64,000 nt of DNA from Arenibacter latericius DSM 15913 (GCF_000424985.1 NZ_AUKX01000007.1:78014-142013), one strand, 5' to 3'; numbered from the stretch's first letter, positions 1 to 8,887 are shown. Notes: a model not told the origin generated them from the letters alone. Numbers and translations: made by a program.

Positions 1-59
1 CTAAAACCATGTTTATTCTTTCTCTTCCTTTTTGATGGTTGAAATGTTCTTTTGCTCAT
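1..59 (-). CDS. rpmH: 50S ribosomal protein L34, 5' part only
   Basis: Reading leftwards from the ATG at 59-57, the reverse strand encodes MSKRTFQPSKRKRKNKHGF, which is the highly conserved N-terminus of ribosomal protein L34, a small basic protein of the large subunit. Only 19 full codons are in the window; the gene continues past the left edge. A good Bacteroidetes promoter lies about 80 bases upstream at 142-171. Identity is very secure because the RTFQPS..KR..KHGFR pattern is diagnostic of L34. Confidence 0.95.
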   Translation of the reverse strand, partial: MSKRTFQPSKRKRKNKHGF

Positions 60-141
60 CGTGGCGTATTTTTAAAAGTCTTCTTAAGTTTCTATTCTAA
101 GTTCTATGGATTTTGCAAATGTACCAGACAAAATCCGGGTG

Positions 142-171
142 CAAATATACAAAGAGTTTTTGCTTTGGCAA
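142..171 (-). promoter_or_regulatory. Promoter of rpmH
   Basis: On the minus strand a -33 TTG (171-169) is followed after 19 bases by TATATTTG (149-142), matching the Bacteroidetes consensus TTG-N19/20-TAnnTTTG. It points at rpmH with a predicted leader of about 75 bases. Confidence 0.75.
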
Positions 172-230
172 GCCTTATTAAAAAAATATTTTTTTATAAT
201 TGTCCACCTCTAGGCCGGTACTAATTTATT

Positions 231-238
231 ACTTTTGC
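231..238 (+). promoter_or_regulatory. -7 promoter box for the DUF6263-like gene
   Basis: TACTTTTG matches TAnnTTTG and lies 28 bases before the ATG at 267. No TTG is at the ideal distance; the nearest (201-203) is 27 bases away, so the -33 element is weak. Confidence 0.5.
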
Positions 239-266
239 ATCGGTTTAATTAGAATCATAATTTCAC

Positions 267-1172
267 ATGAAGCGGTTTCTTCTTTTTACAATTTTTACCC
301 TACTCCACATAGTGGTATTCGGGCAAGTTTCCTTGGGGTATAATTTGCACAAAGGAGACGTATTTAAGGTGAAGCAAGAAGCCGAGCAAATCATTACTCA
401 AGAATTGGATGGAGCTTCCCATGTAATTACCAATTTAATTAATGGAGTTCTAGAATTTAAAGTTCTTAATGAAGTAGCAGAAGGTTATATAATAGCCCTT
501 ACCTTTAAAGATTTAAATCTTAGAATGACTTCTAGTATAGAGGGTGAATTAATGAATATTAAAGCTAAGGAGGTTGTTGTAGGAGATATGCAATCTAAAA
601 TATTCAATACTATATTAGAAAATCCAGTTACATTAACTCTAGCTAAAACAGGAGATATTCTTAACGTACAAGGGGGAGATAGCCTAGTCTCTAAAATGGC
701 AACTGCCTCTGGTCTAAAAGATGAGTTTGCACTTAACCTGATGAAAAAATCCCTAAGAAAGGAATTTGGCTCAGAAGCCTTATCCAATAGTTACAAGCAA
801 ATGACTTACATCTACCCCAATAAAAAAGTACAGGTTAGCGATACTTGGGAAAACACCTACTCGGGGAAATTAAAAACAGCCACTACTTGGACTTTAAAGG
901 GAATTTCAGGTCAGAAATCAACAATAACTGGGAAGGGCACCATAGTAATGGACGTAAAAGAACCCAATACCACCATGAAACTAAAAGGAAATCAATACAC
1001 AACAATTTTGTCTAGCATTGATACCGGTTTCATTATAAAAATGACTGTGGAAGGAACATCTAAAGGAGTGTCTACCTTAGTGCAATTGGGAGACCAAGAA
1101 TTGCCTACCACTATAAAATCTAAAATCACTTACGAATTAATTAATAAGGAACATGTTCAACAAAAACTTTAA
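267..1172 (+). CDS. Exported DUF6263-like protein
   Basis: 301 residues with an N-terminal signal peptide (hydrophobic core about residues 4-17, probable cleavage after FGQ or nearby). The mature part is beta-rich, with no cysteines or obvious catalytic motif. The opening 'LGYNLHKGDVFKVKQEAEQ' and general layout resemble the DUF6263 family of secreted Bacteroidetes proteins; that family name is from recall and no function is known. The last 20 bases overlap the start of the next gene, so the two are probably co-transcribed and translationally coupled. Confidence 0.75.
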   Translation: MKRFLLFTIFTLLHIVVFGQVSLGYNLHKGDVFKVKQEAEQIITQELDGASHVITNLINGVLEFKVLNEVAEGYIIALTFKDLNLRMTSSIEGELMNIKAKEVVVGDMQSKIFNTILENPVTLTLAKTGDILNVQGGDSLVSKMATASGLKDEFALNLMKKSLRKEFGSEALSNSYKQMTYIYPNKKVQVSDTWENTYSGKLKTATTWTLKGISGQKSTITGKGTIVMDVKEPNTTMKLKGNQYTTILSSIDTGFIIKMTVEGTSKGVSTLVQLGDQELPTTIKSKITYELINKEHVQQKL

Positions 1173-1668
1173 GATAATTATTGCCGCACTGATTATTGCG
1201 TATGCGGTTTACCAATTTGTAGAAGGGAATATAGGTAACGGAATCTTCTTGATTCTATTAGCCTCTATTTTTGTATTTCTTTATTTTAGAAATGAAATTA
1301 TCCTTTTAGCCTTCCTACGGATGAGGAAACAAGATCTTGAGGGTACTAAGAAATGGCTAAATAAAATTAAAAATCCCGAAACGGCTCTTACTCAAAAGCA
1401 ACATGGGTATTACAACTACCTTAACGGTATAATCTTTTCCCAGACCAACCTTACTCAGGCTGAAAAATATTTTAAAAAAGCTCTAAAACTTGGCCTTAAC
1501 ATGGACTATGACGTAGCAATGGCAAAGTTAAGTTTGGCGGGTATTGCTATGCAGAAACGCAGAAAGAGGGAAGCTACTATGCTATTGCAGGAAGCCAAGA
1601 AGCTAGACAAGCAAAATATGCTTACTGATCAGATTAAGATGATGCAACAACAAATGAAAAAAATATAG
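1153..1668 (+). CDS. Membrane-anchored tetratricopeptide-repeat protein
   Basis: 171 residues. Two hydrophobic segments (about residues 8-24 and 29-47) place the N-terminus in the inner membrane. The rest is a basic, helical, presumably cytoplasmic domain with TPR-like helix pairs; 'GIIFSQTNLTQAEKYFKKALKLG' around residues 91-114 is a recognisable TPR unit. The start overlaps the upstream DUF6263-like gene by 20 bases. A rho-independent terminator follows at 1769. Specific role unknown; TPR proteins usually act as protein-binding scaffolds. Confidence 0.75.
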   Translation: MFNKNFKIIIAALIIAYAVYQFVEGNIGNGIFLILLASIFVFLYFRNEIILLAFLRMRKQDLEGTKKWLNKIKNPETALTQKQHGYYNYLNGIIFSQTNLTQAEKYFKKALKLGLNMDYDVAMAKLSLAGIAMQKRRKREATMLLQEAKKLDKQNMLTDQIKMMQQQMKKI

Positions 1669-1768
1669 GTGTTGAATAACTAATATGTCGTGAAAATTTA
1701 ATTTTTATTTTTTAGACAGAATTAGTAATTTTCCCTAGTATAACGTTTATTATTTATATTTTAGAATC

Positions 1769-1807
1769 GCCAATACCGAACAGAAAAGTACAGGTATTGG
1801 CTTTTTT
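1769..1807 (+). terminator. Rho-independent terminator
   Basis: A 9-base stem GCCAATACC (1769-1777) pairs with GGTATTGGC (1793-1801) and is followed by six T. It ends the DUF6263-TPR transcript and may also serve the convergent cardiolipin synthase gene. Confidence 0.85.
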
Positions 1808-1843
1808 CATTCATTATAACAGCAGTGAAAATCGTTGATTAAC

Positions 1844-3307
1844 CTATAGTAATGGCGCCCACAACCTACTAAAAGACTCCTTAAGCTTTCGTTTAATCCC
1901 CCTATTTTCCCAGCGGTCTAAGGTCACCTCTTCGCAATCTTCTAAGTCTATATTAAACTGATCTACCATTTGCTGATTAACATCCCTATTATACAGGAGA
2001 GCATTGATTTCAAAATTCATAGAAAAACTCCTGTAGTCCATATTAGCTGTTCCAATACTAGAGAACATATCGTCTATCACTAAGGTTTTAGCATGTACAA
2101 AGCCTTTAGAATACCTGTACACTCTAACCCCAGACAGAAGACACTCTTCAATATAGGAATCGGTTGCGTATTGAGCTGCCCAGGAGTCCGATTCATAAGG
2201 AATTATTATCTTCACCTCCACTCCACTCCTAGCTGCCGTTGTTAAGGCAGTAAGTATAGACGCATTAGGCATAAAATATGGGGTAGTAATTAACACACGA
2301 TCCTTAGCCGAATTAATCATACAAAAAATAGCTTCCATTATATTTGCCCAATCACTGTCTGGTCCACTTGCAGCAATTTGGATAGCTACGGGCTCTTTAA
2401 CACTCGGTTTCTTTTTGGGTAATAGAATTTCTTCAATTTCCTGCTCCTCCTTGGAAACAAAATTCCAGCTTAGAATAAAAGAAGACTGCAATGCCCCAAC
2501 AGCACCTCCCATAACGCGCATATGAGTATCCCTCCAATAGGTATCGTTATCATAAGTGTTATCATACTTTTTATCCAGATTAATTCCGCCTACATACCCG
2601 ATTTCCCCATCAATAACCACAATTTTCCTATGATCTCTGTAGTTCAGCTTACTGGTGGAATTGGAAAATAGAACAGGGAGGAAGGCAAAGTGTTGCACCC
2701 CGTTTTTGGTGAGCTTCTTTTTATTCTTGGAAGAAATATCACTACCTACATCATCATAAATCAACCTAACAATAACCCCTTCCTTAGCCTTCTTACATAA
2801 GACATCTATAATCTCATCACCAAATTCGTCATCGAGAACTACAAAATATTCTAAGTGAATATGATGTTTTGCATTCGCAAGGTCTTTTCTAAGCTGTTTA
2901 AATTTCTCCTCTCCATTTATAAGAATAGACACCTCATTATCAAAAGTAAGCACCGCTTTTTCATTGTTTTTTAACAGCCGATACACCTTAAGTATCCCTT
3001 CTCCAAATAGATCTCCTAAATCTTCTCTCTCCTCCGCATTAAGACTAATCTTATTTTTCCATTTTCTTAATCTATCGTCATCAAGGATATACTTTTTATC
3101 AAATATCTTATCTTTTCTATAATCTTGCCCAAAGAAATAATACACCAATAGCCCCACAAAAGGCAAAACGGCAAGCACAAAAATATAGGAGAGTGTCTTT
3201 ACAGGGTTCCTATTTTTAAGGACAATAACAATAGAAAATACAATAACCAATAGATAATTTACTTCTAAAAGGACCTTCCAAACATTACCTTCTAGAAAAC
3301 TAAACAT
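1844..3307 (-). CDS. cls: Cardiolipin synthase (phospholipase D family)
   Basis: 487 residues, the usual length for ClsA-type enzymes, which condense two phosphatidylglycerols into cardiolipin plus glycerol at the inner membrane. Two N-terminal membrane helices (about residues 10-31 and 39-59) precede two HKD motifs: H226-K228-D233 and H405-K407-D412. The 'ANMDYRSFSMNFEINAL' stretch after the second motif is typical of the family. The ATG follows directly on the stop codon of the upstream transglycosylase gene (TAG-ATG, no gap), so the two form an envelope-maintenance operon. Confidence 0.93.
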   Translation of the reverse strand: MFSFLEGNVWKVLLEVNYLLVIVFSIVIVLKNRNPVKTLSYIFVLAVLPFVGLLVYYFFGQDYRKDKIFDKKYILDDDRLRKWKNKISLNAEEREDLGDLFGEGILKVYRLLKNNEKAVLTFDNEVSILINGEEKFKQLRKDLANAKHHIHLEYFVVLDDEFGDEIIDVLCKKAKEGVIVRLIYDDVGSDISSKNKKKLTKNGVQHFAFLPVLFSNSTSKLNYRDHRKIVVIDGEIGYVGGINLDKKYDNTYDNDTYWRDTHMRVMGGAVGALQSSFILSWNFVSKEEQEIEEILLPKKKPSVKEPVAIQIAASGPDSDWANIMEAIFCMINSAKDRVLITTPYFMPNASILTALTTAARSGVEVKIIIPYESDSWAAQYATDSYIEECLLSGVRVYRYSKGFVHAKTLVIDDMFSSIGTANMDYRSFSMNFEINALLYNRDVNQQMVDQFNIDLEDCEEVTLDRWENRGIKRKLKESFSRLWAPLL

Positions 3308-4273
3308 CTACTTAGCTAATTTATAATAGCCTTTATGAGGTATTTCAATGATATACTTCTTTCTAGAATCATTGTTAAGGTGTGGCTCTCGCAACCATGG
3401 GTTATGTCTCTTTAAAATCTTATAATTGATTTCATATTCATGGGCAAAATCCGCAAAATTCGCGATAGGCTCATCTACCTCAATAGTAAAAGTAGGCACC
3501 TTTTTATATAGATCATTTTCCTCTACATGAAATCCATATTTCTCAGGATTTGAAAGAATCTCTTTAATCGCTAGTATACGAAATACGTAACGCCCTGTTT
3601 CTTGTCCCAAAAGAAGATCATAATAATCTTCTACCTTCTGAGTGTTCATATATCTTTGCATTCCTGCAGGACCGGCATTATACGCGGCAGCGGCCATCGT
3701 CCAACTACCAAATCTTTCCTTAGAACGTTTTAAATACTGACAAGCTACCTCTGTAGATTTTTCAACATGGTACCGCTCATCTACATTTTTATTTATCTCC
3801 AAACCATAATCCCTACCTGTACCACGCATAATTTGCCAAAATCCTGTTGCACCCGCAGGGGAAACTACATTTTGAAGTCCACTTTCAGCAAGGGCTAAAT
3901 ATTTAAAATCATCCGGTATACCATTTTTAGCCAAAATAGGCTCAATAATCGGAAAATACTTATGAGCCCTCTTCATAAACAACAAGGCATTAGATTGCCA
4001 ATAGGTATTCACTAAAAATTCTCGGTCTACCCGCTCCATTATATCTGGATCTTCATATGGAACTATCTCCCCTGCAAAATTTAACCCCTCAGGAATCTCA
4101 ATAGCCGTAATTCGGTAACCAGAATTTTCATTGCTTGTATTTCTAGCACTATCAACGCTAGCAGAATCCTCTACCATCGCTATATCTTGACTATTATTTT
4201 GAACTGCAAAAATTAATGTGCTTCCCACAAAGAGCACACCCAATATCATTAAAACATTCTTCACTAATTTCAT
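3308..4273 (-). CDS. MltD-like lytic transglycosylase with LysM-like C-terminus
   Basis: 321 residues. An N-terminal hydrophobic segment (7-23) acts as signal peptide or anchor. The SLT domain spans about residues 105-245, with catalytic glutamate E130 in LALAESGLQ, then SPAGATGFWQIM and AAAAYNAGPAGM. Such enzymes cleave the MurNAc-GlcNAc bond of peptidoglycan to give 1,6-anhydro ends. The last ~60 residues ('IANFADFAHEYEINYKILKR') look like a divergent LysM module. It is the first gene of a two-gene unit with cls. Family certain; the subclass (MltD rather than Slt) is inferred from domain order. Confidence 0.88.
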   Translation of the reverse strand: MKLVKNVLMILGVLFVGSTLIFAVQNNSQDIAMVEDSASVDSARNTSNENSGYRITAIEIPEGLNFAGEIVPYEDPDIMERVDREFLVNTYWQSNALLFMKRAHKYFPIIEPILAKNGIPDDFKYLALAESGLQNVVSPAGATGFWQIMRGTGRDYGLEINKNVDERYHVEKSTEVACQYLKRSKERFGSWTMAAAAYNAGPAGMQRYMNTQKVEDYYDLLLGQETGRYVFRILAIKEILSNPEKYGFHVEENDLYKKVPTFTIEVDEPIANFADFAHEYEINYKILKRHNPWLREPHLNNDSRKKYIIEIPHKGYYKLAK

Positions 4274-4382
4274 ATTGTTCTTTGTTGTTTGTTGTAATTA
4301 AAAAAAATAATTGAATTCTCACTAATAGTCTCTCTCTTAACACAAAAATCCAATTATGTCAAAGATATTAAATACATCCCCC

Positions 4383-5045
4383 TTATTGCAATATAATTGA
4401 CGGTAAGTGCTCATTAAACCACCTATACCTGTGAATAATAATAGTATGAGTACCATTCTTCACTAAAATACAATCTTTAATATGACTTATTGGAAAAACA
4501 GGATCTTTCTCTCCATGAATATGTACTAGTTCTGGATCACATTCAGCCTGATTCCAATTTACAATATTATCAATGGACCAATCCAAGTAATATTTATCCC
4601 GTACAGACAAGTATTTTTCATAAAGCGCTAATCGTTTGGTAGCCATTTCCCCAAAAGCATATTTAGACAGCAGTTCTACATTATTTACCAAACCAGTTGG
4701 CAATAGCTTATGGACTTTGGTATATTTTGCAAATATCATGCGTTTAGGTAATTCTGACTTCTTTTTCACACTAGAAATAATTATTACTTTTCGCACCTGT
4801 ATATGCTTAGCCATCTCCTGCACCATTATACCCCCAAACGAAACGCCAATTAGAACGGGATTTGAGTGCTTTATACGCGTGCACATTTCCAAGGCATAAT
4901 CCTCTAGACTTATACCTTTACTTGGAATTCTCCAGTCTAAATAATGCTGAACAAACTTTTCTTCAGGAAGCCGTATATTCTCAAATATGGAAATATTTGC
5001 AGCCATTCCTGGCATAAAATAAACATGTATTTTACTGTTGACCAT
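4383..5045 (-). CDS. Alpha/beta hydrolase of unknown substrate
   Basis: 220 residues, with no signal peptide, so probably cytoplasmic. It has the nucleophile elbow GVSFGG (S69), an oxyanion-region 'YFMPGMAAN' near the N-terminus, the acid region 'HGEKDPVFP' and a C-terminal histidine in 'NGTHTIIIHR'. The triad of Ser-Asp-His therefore appears complete. It does not neighbour biotin or menaquinone genes, so BioH or MenH cannot be assigned. Transcribed from its own start, divergent from the GNAT-like gene at 5199. Confidence 0.75.
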   Translation of the reverse strand: MVNSKIHVYFMPGMAANISIFENIRLPEEKFVQHYLDWRIPSKGISLEDYALEMCTRIKHSNPVLIGVSFGGIMVQEMAKHIQVRKVIIISSVKKKSELPKRMIFAKYTKVHKLLPTGLVNNVELLSKYAFGEMATKRLALYEKYLSVRDKYYLDWSIDNIVNWNQAECDPELVHIHGEKDPVFPISHIKDCILVKNGTHTIIIHRYRWFNEHLPSIILQ

Positions 5046-5198
5046 TAACTTAAGTATACACTAACAAATAGGAATATATCTTTTTTATTATTAAATTTGT
5101 ACTCCGCCTATTTTTAACTACTTATCTTAACTATTCATTTTGGAGTATCATATGTAATATCATAATCCAAAACTAATGAATTAATAAAACGAATCTAT

Positions 5199-5492
5199 AT
5201 GAATGAAGTAGAAATTAAAGACAATAGTTTCTTGCGTCAATTTGAAACTAATCTTAATGGGCATTTAGCCAAAATAGAGTACGCTTCTCAGGAACGTAAA
5301 GTTTTCTTAACAAAATTAGTTATCCCTGAAGAAATCAATGATGCTAAGTTTAAGGAAAACTTTATTAAAAGTGTTTTAAACCACATCCAAAAGGAAAACC
5401 TGCGAGTAGTACCAACTAGCCCCGAAATCACCCGATTTTTGAGAAAAAATCGACAATACAAAGAAATGCTCCCCGTAGGGATTAAATTATAA
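5199..5492 (+). CDS. Small GNAT-like acetyltransferase (COG2388/YjdJ type)
   Basis: 97 residues, the size of the minimal GNAT-fold family that includes YjdJ and human NATD1. The pattern 'VVPTSPEITRFLRKNRQYKEML' near the C-terminus corresponds to the family's conserved 'v.P.C.y...yl.khpey..l' ending; here the usual Cys is replaced by Ser. Substrate unknown. The stop codon is followed after four bases by a dispersed repeat (5497) and then a strong bidirectional terminator (5595). Confidence 0.6.
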   Translation: MNEVEIKDNSFLRQFETNLNGHLAKIEYASQERKVFLTKLVIPEEINDAKFKENFIKSVLNHIQKENLRVVPTSPEITRFLRKNRQYKEMLPVGIKL

Positions 5493-5496
5493 GTCA

Positions 5497-5590
5497 ACTA
5501 CTCGAGAGTAAGCCACAAGGCATTAAAAGATATATATATTGATTTTGAGGCCCGCCTGAAAAATTCGGGCAAGCAAGTCTCGGAGTATTT
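5497..5590 (+). repeat. Dispersed intergenic repeat, copy A
   Basis: It begins AACTACTCGAGAGTAAGCC, contains CCACAAGGCATTAA, then TATTGATTTTGAG, a GC-rich hairpin GCCCG-loop-CGGGC followed by AAG, and ends TCGGAGTATTT. The same blocks occur in the same order at 55388-55530 (copy C) and partly at 18689-18765 (copy B). It starts four bases after a stop codon, in the gene's orientation. Confidence 0.75.
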
Positions 5591-5594
5591 ATAA

Positions 5595-5641
5595 CTATAA
5601 AAGAAAAAGCCTTTCGTAACGAAAGGCTTTTTCTTTTATAG
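5595..5641. terminator. Bidirectional terminator with a 22-bp perfect stem
   Basis: An inverted repeat of 22 bases with a 3-base TAA loop (5617-5619). The core GAAAGGC/GCCTTTC is flanked by long A and T tracts, so it gives a U-rich tail on either strand. It separates the convergent GNAT-like and mtaB genes. Confidence 0.9.
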
Positions 5642-5712
5642 CTACTTTTACACTATTTCTAGATTCGGAAACTATGGAGTTATTTAGGAGCTATATAATG
5701 CTTAAAAAAGAA

Positions 5713-7053
5713 TTAACGAACTGTAACGCCCTCTTTTTCTAATATGGTACACCTCACCAATCCATCTTCCGCAATAGTATCTAACTTCACTTCATGTAAC
5801 ATATTACTCAACCCAGGATCCCATGGGTACTTTACTTTTACATAATTCTCCGTAAACCCATGAATATAGCCTTCCTTATTTTCACTTTCAAATAATACCG
5901 TGCGCGTTGTACCCAATTGTTGCTCATAAAATGCCCTACGTTTCTTAACAGAGAGCCCTCGCAACATTTTAGACCTTTTATTCCTCACTTTTTTAGGCAC
6001 TACCCCTTCCATTTCAGCAGCAACGGTATTGTCTCTTTCAGAGTAGGTGAAAACATGCAAATAAGAGATATCTAAGTCGTTTAAAAAGTTATAGGTAGTT
6101 AGAAAATGCTCATCGGTTTCACCAGGAAAACCAACTATCACATCCACTCCTATACAAGCATCTGGCATTACCTCTTTAATCTTATTTACCCGATTTACAT
6201 ATAAATCAGACATATAACGTCTTCGCATTAATTTTAAAATCTCATCGCTACCACTCTGTAATGGAATATGAAAATGAGGCACAAAAGAGTTGCTATTCCC
6301 CACAAATTCGATGGTTTCATTTTTCAACAGATTAGGCTCAATAGAAGAAATTCTTAGTCGATGTATACCTTCTACAGTATCTAACGCCTTAACCAAGTCT
6401 AAGAAGGTGTGCTCGTGTTTTTTGTTTCCAAATTCACCCTTTCCATAATCCCCTATATTAACTCCGGTTAGAACTATTTCTTTAATTCCTTGTTCCGAGA
6501 TTTCTTTTGCATTCTTCAATACATTCTGCAAGGTGTCACTTCGAGAAATCCCTCTTGCTAGTGGAATGGTACAATAGGTGCATTTATAATCACAACCGTC
6601 TTGCACTTTTAAAAATGCTCTAGTTCTATCGCCTATAGCATAGCTCCCTACATAAAAATCGGCCTCATTAATTTCACAGGAATGCACTTCCCCATAATCA
6701 TTTTTAGACAGGTCGTTTACATAGTCTGCTATATTAAACTTCTCTGTAGCTCCTAAAACAAGGTCTACCCCATCTACCGCGGCCAAATCTTTAGGTTTAA
6801 GCTGTGCATAACAACCAATTGCCGCTACAAACGCATCTGGATTAACCTTTTGAGCCTGTTTTACAATAGTTTTAAACCGTTTATCTGCATTATCAGTTAC
6901 CGAACATGTATTTATAACATACATATCAGCATGTTCTGTAAAATCTACCCGTGTAAAGCCCTCGTCTACCAGATTACGAGCAATTGTTGAAGTTTCTGAA
7001 AAATTGAGCTTACAGCCCAATGTGTAGAAAGCGACCTTTTTTTTCATATCCAT
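5713..7053 (-). CDS. mtaB: tRNA N6-threonylcarbamoyladenosine-C2 methylthiotransferase
   Basis: 446 residues. MtaB is a radical-SAM enzyme that converts t6A37 to ms2t6A37 in tRNAs reading ANN codons, using two 4Fe-4S clusters. The N-terminal UPF0004 domain has its three cysteines in TLGCKLN, NTCSVT and GCYAQ; the radical-SAM cluster is in CDYKCTYC near residues 150-157; a TRAM-like domain ends the protein. TLGCKLN and length distinguish MtaB from MiaB and RimO. The ATG at 7047 is an equally good start. Own promoter box at 7114-7121. Confidence 0.92.
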   Translation of the reverse strand: MDMKKKVAFYTLGCKLNFSETSTIARNLVDEGFTRVDFTEHADMYVINTCSVTDNADKRFKTIVKQAQKVNPDAFVAAIGCYAQLKPKDLAAVDGVDLVLGATEKFNIADYVNDLSKNDYGEVHSCEINEADFYVGSYAIGDRTRAFLKVQDGCDYKCTYCTIPLARGISRSDTLQNVLKNAKEISEQGIKEIVLTGVNIGDYGKGEFGNKKHEHTFLDLVKALDTVEGIHRLRISSIEPNLLKNETIEFVGNSNSFVPHFHIPLQSGSDEILKLMRRRYMSDLYVNRVNKIKEVMPDACIGVDVIVGFPGETDEHFLTTYNFLNDLDISYLHVFTYSERDNTVAAEMEGVVPKKVRNKRSKMLRGLSVKKRRAFYEQQLGTTRTVLFESENKEGYIHGFTENYVKVKYPWDPGLSNMLHEVKLDTIAEDGLVRCTILEKEGVTVR

Positions 7054-7353
7054 CTCTCTTTCACCAAATTGACATTCAATTTAGTTTCCTTTAAAATTCT
7101 GCTAAATGCGGTGCAAATATACCAATAATCCAAAACCTAGTGGTAAGTTTATAGCGAAATAACACATCTTGAATCGCCACAAACTACAACTATCCTAAGC
7201 TAAAAATCTTTAATTGATGGTTGAATTTCAATTATTTTTAAAAGAAACAGCTCTATGAAAAACCGGAGGTTTAGATGATAATTTCAGCTTAAAACATCAT
7301 CTTCCCATCGACAACAGGTTATAAGTAGCGCTTAATAAATTTAGACTCTACCC
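7054..7353. other. Intergenic region between mtaB and the GlmU-like gene
   Basis: About 300 bases between two minus-strand genes. The mtaB-proximal part carries the mtaB -7 box (TATATTTG on the minus strand, 7121-7114). The remainder is AT-rich. I see no ORF, RNA gene or clear terminator in it. Confidence 0.6.
7114..7121 (-). promoter_or_regulatory. -7 promoter box for mtaB
   Basis: On the minus strand TATATTTG matches TAnnTTTG, about 60 bases upstream of the mtaB start. No correctly spaced TTG was seen. Confidence 0.5.
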
Positions 7354-8529
7354 TTAATCATTGCGCCATTTTTTTGATTCCTCAAAAACATGCGTCAAGA
7401 TTTTAGCATCCATTTCATTAAATTCTACTTCCCTTCTTGCCATCATCACTTTAGCAGCTTCAAAAGCTTTTTCTGGCTGGTAAGTACTAAAACCAGTTGC
7501 GCCACCCCAACTAAAACTAGGAATAAAATTTCTAGGGAATCCAGGCACATAAATATTACAATTTACACCAATCACAGTTCCCGTATTAAACATCGTATTA
7601 ATAGCGGTTTTACTATGATCTCCCATCATTAACCCACAGAATTGTAATCCTGTAGGTTCAAATGTTTCCGTTTCATAATTCCACAACCTAACTAAGGCAT
7701 AGTTATTTTTTAAATTGGAGTTATTAGAGCTAGCTCCAATATTACACCATTCTCCAAGAACAGAATTTCCCAAGTATCCTTCATGCCCCTTACTGGAATA
7801 CCCAAAAATAACCGAATTACTAAGCTCCCCAGCAACCTTACTATAGGGACCAACAGTAGTAGCGCCATAAATCATAGTCCCCATTTTAACTACTGCTTTT
7901 TCACAAAGGGCAAATCCTCCACGAATAAGGTTTCCCTCCCACACTTCAGAGTTTTTCCCCAAGTATATAGGACCATCAGTAGCATTTAAGATGCTATACT
8001 CTACCTTTGCTCCTTCCTCAAGAAATATATTCTCGGGGCATATAAGGTCGTTTGTTTTAGAAATTGGAGCACTTTTTCTGCCTTCAGTAATAAGATCAAA
8101 GTCGGCCTGTAAAGCCTCCGCATTTTTAGAAAATATATCCCATGTATTCTCTATCCTTAAAACATCACCCTCATATTCAGTAGCACTATATGTAGAGAAG
8201 TCTATTTCTTCCTGGGCCTCACTAGCATAAAACGCAACTATCTCATCATGGTACAAAATAATCTCGTTTTGTTCTAGATTTAAAATTAAATCTACCAAAT
8301 CGGGATTAGGCAATAAAGAAGCATTAATCAATACATTATGCTCCATTTCCACTAAGGGATATTTTTCCGACAAATAATCTTCGGTAATGGTGGTTGTGGT
8401 ACTACCAAGATATTTCTCCCACTTTTCCCGAATGGTCAAAATACCTATTCGTATTTCTGCTACCGGTCTAGTATAGGTGAAGGGTAATAAAGCATTTCTT
8501 ACAGTACCATCAAAAAGAATATAATTCAT
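7354..8529 (-). CDS. GlmU-like protein: nucleotidyltransferase-like domain plus left-handed beta-helix
   Basis: 391 residues. The C-terminal half (about 160-370) shows hexapeptide-repeat character typical of a left-handed beta-helix acyltransferase (e.g. 'GPIYLGKNSEVWEGNLIRGG'). The N-terminal half starts 'ILFDGTVRNALLPFTYTRP' and resembles the NTP_transf_4 sugar nucleotidyltransferase family, but has no classical GxGTRM...PK loop of GlmU. It is routinely labelled a GlmU-family protein in Bacteroidetes; actual substrate unproven. It lies 65 bases downstream of the L31 gene, with a terminator between them. Confidence 0.75.
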   Translation of the reverse strand: MNYILFDGTVRNALLPFTYTRPVAEIRIGILTIREKWEKYLGSTTTTITEDYLSEKYPLVEMEHNVLINASLLPNPDLVDLILNLEQNEIILYHDEIVAFYASEAQEEIDFSTYSATEYEGDVLRIENTWDIFSKNAEALQADFDLITEGRKSAPISKTNDLICPENIFLEEGAKVEYSILNATDGPIYLGKNSEVWEGNLIRGGFALCEKAVVKMGTMIYGATTVGPYSKVAGELSNSVIFGYSSKGHEGYLGNSVLGEWCNIGASSNNSNLKNNYALVRLWNYETETFEPTGLQFCGLMMGDHSKTAINTMFNTGTVIGVNCNIYVPGFPRNFIPSFSWGGATGFSTYQPEKAFEAAKVMMARREVEFNEMDAKILTHVFEESKKWRND

Positions 8530-8544
8530 ACAACTAATTTAAAA

Positions 8545-8574
8545 CAAAAAAAGTCACGCTAATGCGTGACTTTT
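8545..8574 (-). terminator. Terminator of rpmE2
   Basis: GTCACGC (8553-8559), loop TAAT, GCGTGAC (8564-8570), flanked by A tracts on the left and T on the right. Read on the minus strand it is a 7-bp GC-rich stem followed by a T run. It separates L31 from the GlmU-like gene. Confidence 0.85.
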
Positions 8575-8594
8575 AATCTTTTTAGTAAAAAAGT

Positions 8595-8846
8595 TTATTT
8601 CTTAAATTTACCGTATTTATTCTTGAACTTATCAATACGACCAGCCGTATCCAATAACTTAGCTTTACCAGTATAGAATGGATGAGAAGTTCTAGAAATC
8701 TCTAATTTCACCAACGGGTACTCTACTCCCTCAACATCTAAAGTCTCCTTGGTCTCTGCTGCAGATTTAGTGATAAAAACCTCATCATTGGACATGTCCT
8801 TAAAGGCTACCAATCTATAATTTTCTGGATGTATATCTTTTTTCAT
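8595..8846 (-). CDS. rpmE2: 50S ribosomal protein L31, type B
   Basis: 83 residues. 'MKKDIHPENYRLVAFKDMSNDEVFITKSAAET' and 'EISRTSHPFYTGK' are characteristic of L31. The zinc-binding cysteines of type A L31 are absent, so this is the C-minus (type B) form, which does not need zinc. It is a ribosomal large-subunit protein at the subunit interface. Preceded by a consensus promoter (8888-8917) and followed by a terminator, so it is monocistronic. Confidence 0.95.
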   Translation of the reverse strand: MKKDIHPENYRLVAFKDMSNDEVFITKSAAETKETLDVEGVEYPLVKLEISRTSHPFYTGKAKLLDTAGRIDKFKNKYGKFKK

Positions 8847-8887
8847 TGTAAAAACGTTAATTCCTTCTTGATCTTGATTTCGAGGTG

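Noticed and set aside
39..224. Plus-strand ORF of 61 codons at the left edge
   Set aside because: It is antisense to the rpmH start and its promoter and has no recognisable protein features.
4383..5045. BioH or MenH assignment for the alpha/beta hydrolase
   Set aside because: Motifs are generic and the menaquinone genes lie more than 20 kb away with no biotin genes nearby.
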